From NCBI GenBank assembly GCA_016938795.1, contig JAFGTZ010000010.1:1-7514 (forward strand): a stretch of 7,514 nucleotides of DNA, in the 5' to 3' direction. Source of the DNA: Chromatiaceae bacterium. GTDB lineage: Bacteria > Pseudomonadota > Gammaproteobacteria > Chromatiales > Chromatiaceae. A program made the translations under genes and the position numbers. The notes under the pieces are model-generated. The model was not told the DNA's origin. It searched no databases and worked only from the letters and a program-made list of their open reading frames with translations. Of the stretch, positions 5,971 to 7,514 are shown in pieces (the stretch's first letter is position 1; every line of letters begins with the position of its first letter).

Positions 5971-6842
5971 GCGCCTGCGATGAGCGCCACTCCGGCGAGC
6001 ATGAGCGCGCCCGCCGGCAGGCGCGCGCGCAGACCCCGCTCGCCGAAGCAGAGCGCGCCGCAGAGGATGCCCATGAGCAGGCTGGTGCGCTTGAGCGCGA
6101 TCATATAGGCCACCGGCGCCTCGGCGATGGCGAGAAAATGGCTGTAGACCATGATGGCCATGAGCGCGCCAACCGTCAGCACGGGCAGGGCGCGGCGGGC
6201 GAGCCGGCGCAGGAGACGCGGCTCGGGCAGGGCGAAGAGGAGCAGACTCACAAGCCCGAGCAGCACGAAATAGAAGGCGCCGAAGTCCTGAGGCGCCATA
6301 TAGCGCATGGCGCCCTTGCCAAGCGTCGCGGTAAACGCATAGAGCGCGGCCACCATCAGCATGAGACGCGCCCCCGGCTCGCGCAGGATAGCCGCGAAGG
6401 GTTTCCACCAGTGCTGCCAGCCCGCGCGCGCCTGCTCGGCGTTGAGCAGCCAGGCCCCAGCCACCACCAGCAGCACGCCGCCGGCGCCCTGGGGGCTCAC
6501 ACGCTCGCCAAGCAGCGCCCAGGCCACCAGCATCACAAAGACCGGGGTGAAGGCCAGATAGGGCAGGGTGAGCGAGAGCGGATAATCGCGAATGGCGCGC
6601 ATGTAGAGGAGCATGGCGGCGATTTCGAGCGGCACCAGTGCCGCGATCCAGCCCCAGAAGGCAAGCGGCAGGCGCTCGAGCGCGGGCAGATCGGCAAGCA
6701 GCGGCGCCATGAGCAACCCCACCACCCCAAAGCGCACCAGCACCAGCTCGCGCGCCGAGCAGTCCGCCAGCCAGGCCTTGGTGGCCGCATCCGCGCTCGT
6801 CAGCGCGAAGGCGCAGAGCAGCGTGATCCCAATCCAGTCCAT
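5967..6842 (-). CDS. EamA/DMT-family permease (drug/metabolite transporter)
   Basis: A 291-residue inner-membrane protein with about ten hydrophobic helices in two repeated EamA halves, as in drug/metabolite transporters. The first half ends with a helix running into LLGERVSPQGAGGVLLVVAGAWLL (about 110-133); the second repeats the pattern with CFGERGLRARLPAGALMLAGVALI (265-288). The paired GER motifs are characteristic. The substrate cannot be predicted. The ATG at 6842 follows the dusA stop by 6 bases, and the ribosome binding site (AAGGA, 6846-6850) overlaps that stop, so the gene is probably co-transcribed and coupled to dusA, although the spacing to the ATG is tight. Its TAG (5969-5967) is interleaved with the TAA of the convergent gene. 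Confidence 0.9.
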   Translation of the reverse strand: MDWIGITLLCAFALTSADAATKAWLADCSARELVLVRFGVVGLLMAPLLADLPALERLPLAFWGWIAALVPLEIAAMLLYMRAIRDYPLSLTLPYLAFTPVFVMLVAWALLGERVSPQGAGGVLLVVAGAWLLNAEQARAGWQHWWKPFAAILREPGARLMLMVAALYAFTATLGKGAMRYMAPQDFGAFYFVLLGLVSLLLFALPEPRLLRRLARRALPVLTVGALMAIMVYSHFLAIAEAPVAYMIALKRTSLLMGILCGALCFGERGLRARLPAGALMLAGVALIAGA

Positions 6843-6848
6843 GCGTCC

Positions 6849-7514
6849 TTAGCTTGGGTGCGTGCGCGGCAGGGCTGCGCGCAGTACCTCGCTGCCCGCA
6901 CCAGGACGATGGGCGTTCTCGCTGATATGACGACGCCAGCGCCGCGCCCCGGGTTGGCCCTGGAAGAGCCCAAGCAGATGGCGGCTCATGGCCGTGAGCG
7001 GCACACCCTCGGCCAGTGCGCGTTCGACATAGGGGATGAAGGCGTCGATGACCTGGTGGCGTGTTGGCAGCGGGTGAGGGTCGCCAAAGAGACGCCGGTC
7101 GGCCTCGGCGAGGATCCAGGGATTGTGATAGGCCTCGCGCCCGATCATGACCCCATCGAGTCGGTCGAGAAAACCGAGCGCCTGATCTAGGGTTGTAATA
7201 CCCCCATTGATGCTGATCGAAAGGGCCGGAAAGTCTTGTTTGAGCTGTTCCACCACCGCATAGCGCAGTGGCGGCACATCGCGGTTTTCCTTGGGGCTCA
7301 GCCCCGAGAGCCAGGCCTTGCGCGCATGCACGATGAGCGCATCGCAGCCAGCCTCGGCCACCTGCCCCACGAATTCGACCAGTTCGCCATAGCTGTCGCG
7401 GTCATCAATGCCGATGCGCGTCTTGACCGTGACCGGCACCGACACGGCCTCCTTCATGGCCGTGACGCAGGCCGCCACGGTTTCCGGCTCGGCCATGAGA
7501 CAGGCCCCGAAGCG
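6849..7514 (-). CDS. dusA: tRNA-dihydrouridine(20/20a) synthase DusA, C-terminal ~221 residues (5' end outside window)
   Basis: A flavoenzyme that reduces uridines 20/20a in the tRNA D-loop. The frame is open to the window edge and reads R-F-G-A-C-L-M-A-E-P there, so the ATG at 7496 is internal: it directly follows GACL, whose Cys (visible residue 5) is the catalytic acid. Counting from the edge, VKTRIG is at 30-35 with the FMN-contacting Lys31, IVHARKAWLSGLSPKENR at 61-78, SINGGI at 101-106 and MIGREAYHNPW at 123-133 (flavin site). The C-terminal helical tRNA-binding domain is marked by MSRHLLGLFQGQPGARRWRR at 176-195. The KENR and HARKA features favour DusA over DusB/DusC. About a third of the protein lies outside. 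It leads a probable operon with the downstream transporter. Confidence 0.96.
   Translation of the reverse strand, partial: RFGACLMAEPETVAACVTAMKEAVSVPVTVKTRIGIDDRDSYGELVEFVGQVAEAGCDALIVHARKAWLSGLSPKENRDVPPLRYAVVEQLKQDFPALSISINGGITTLDQALGFLDRLDGVMIGREAYHNPWILAEADRRLFGDPHPLPTRHQVIDAFIPYVERALAEGVPLTAMSRHLLGLFQGQPGARRWRRHISENAHRPGAGSEVLRAALPRTHPS

Noticed and set aside
4843..6408. Minus-strand open frame of 521 codons spanning the kinase-like gene and the 3' half of the EamA gene
   Set aside because: It overlaps two genes with clear motifs on the expected strands and shows no domain or membrane pattern of its own.
6138..7190. Plus-strand open frame of 350 codons across the EamA gene and dusA
   Set aside because: It is the antisense shadow of the transporter and dusA; the translation is His/Gln/Arg-rich and unlike any family I know.
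1..7514. Novel defence, prophage or secretion system
   Set aside because: All genes fall into familiar housekeeping or transporter families; no integrase, transposase, nuclease, toxin-antitoxin pair, tRNA gene or attachment site was found.

Overview
This is an ordinary-looking chromosomal stretch of a GC-rich Gram-negative bacterium. A HrpA helicase carrying the long C-terminal DUF3418 region, a CMP-Kdo synthetase (lipopolysaccharide inner core) and a DusA-type tRNA dihydrouridine synthase together point to a gammaproteobacterium or a near relative. The strong GC bias, the GC-rich hairpin repeats and the heptamer repeats would fit a purple sulfur bacterium (Chromatiaceae/Chromatiales), but that narrower placement is inference from style, not from a marker gene.

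Layout, left to right. The window opens inside hrpA (1-2505, +), whose helicase core lies upstream. After a 78-bp gap come hupE (2584-3162, +), a membrane nickel/cobalt permease of the HupE/UreJ family, and kdsB (3159-3929, +), joined by an ATGA stop/start overlap. kdsB meets a small membrane protein gene of the DUF2892/YgaP-TM type (4022-4222, -) tail to tail. The 92 bp between their stop codons, plus the last codons of kdsB, form a compact repeat with nested hairpins. A 173-bp divergent region then leads to a two-domain kinase-like/P-loop ATPase gene (4396-5970, +). That gene converges on an EamA/DMT-family transporter gene (5967-6842, -), and the two stop codons overlap. The transporter gene lies 6 bp behind dusA (6849-7514, -), which runs off the right edge.

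Functionally this is a mosaic of housekeeping genes: RNA helicase/ribosome quality control, metal uptake, LPS precursor activation, tRNA modification and a small-molecule permease. I see no defence island, prophage, CRISPR array, RNA gene or insertion sequence. The most unusual features are non-coding or repeat-like. One is a 7-bp-periodic array inside hrpA that encodes a 7-residue-periodic extra segment absent from E. coli HrpA, bounded by 9-bp direct repeats exactly 81 bp apart. The other is the hairpin repeat at the kdsB 3' end, which appears to supply the KdsB C-terminal residues and stop codon.
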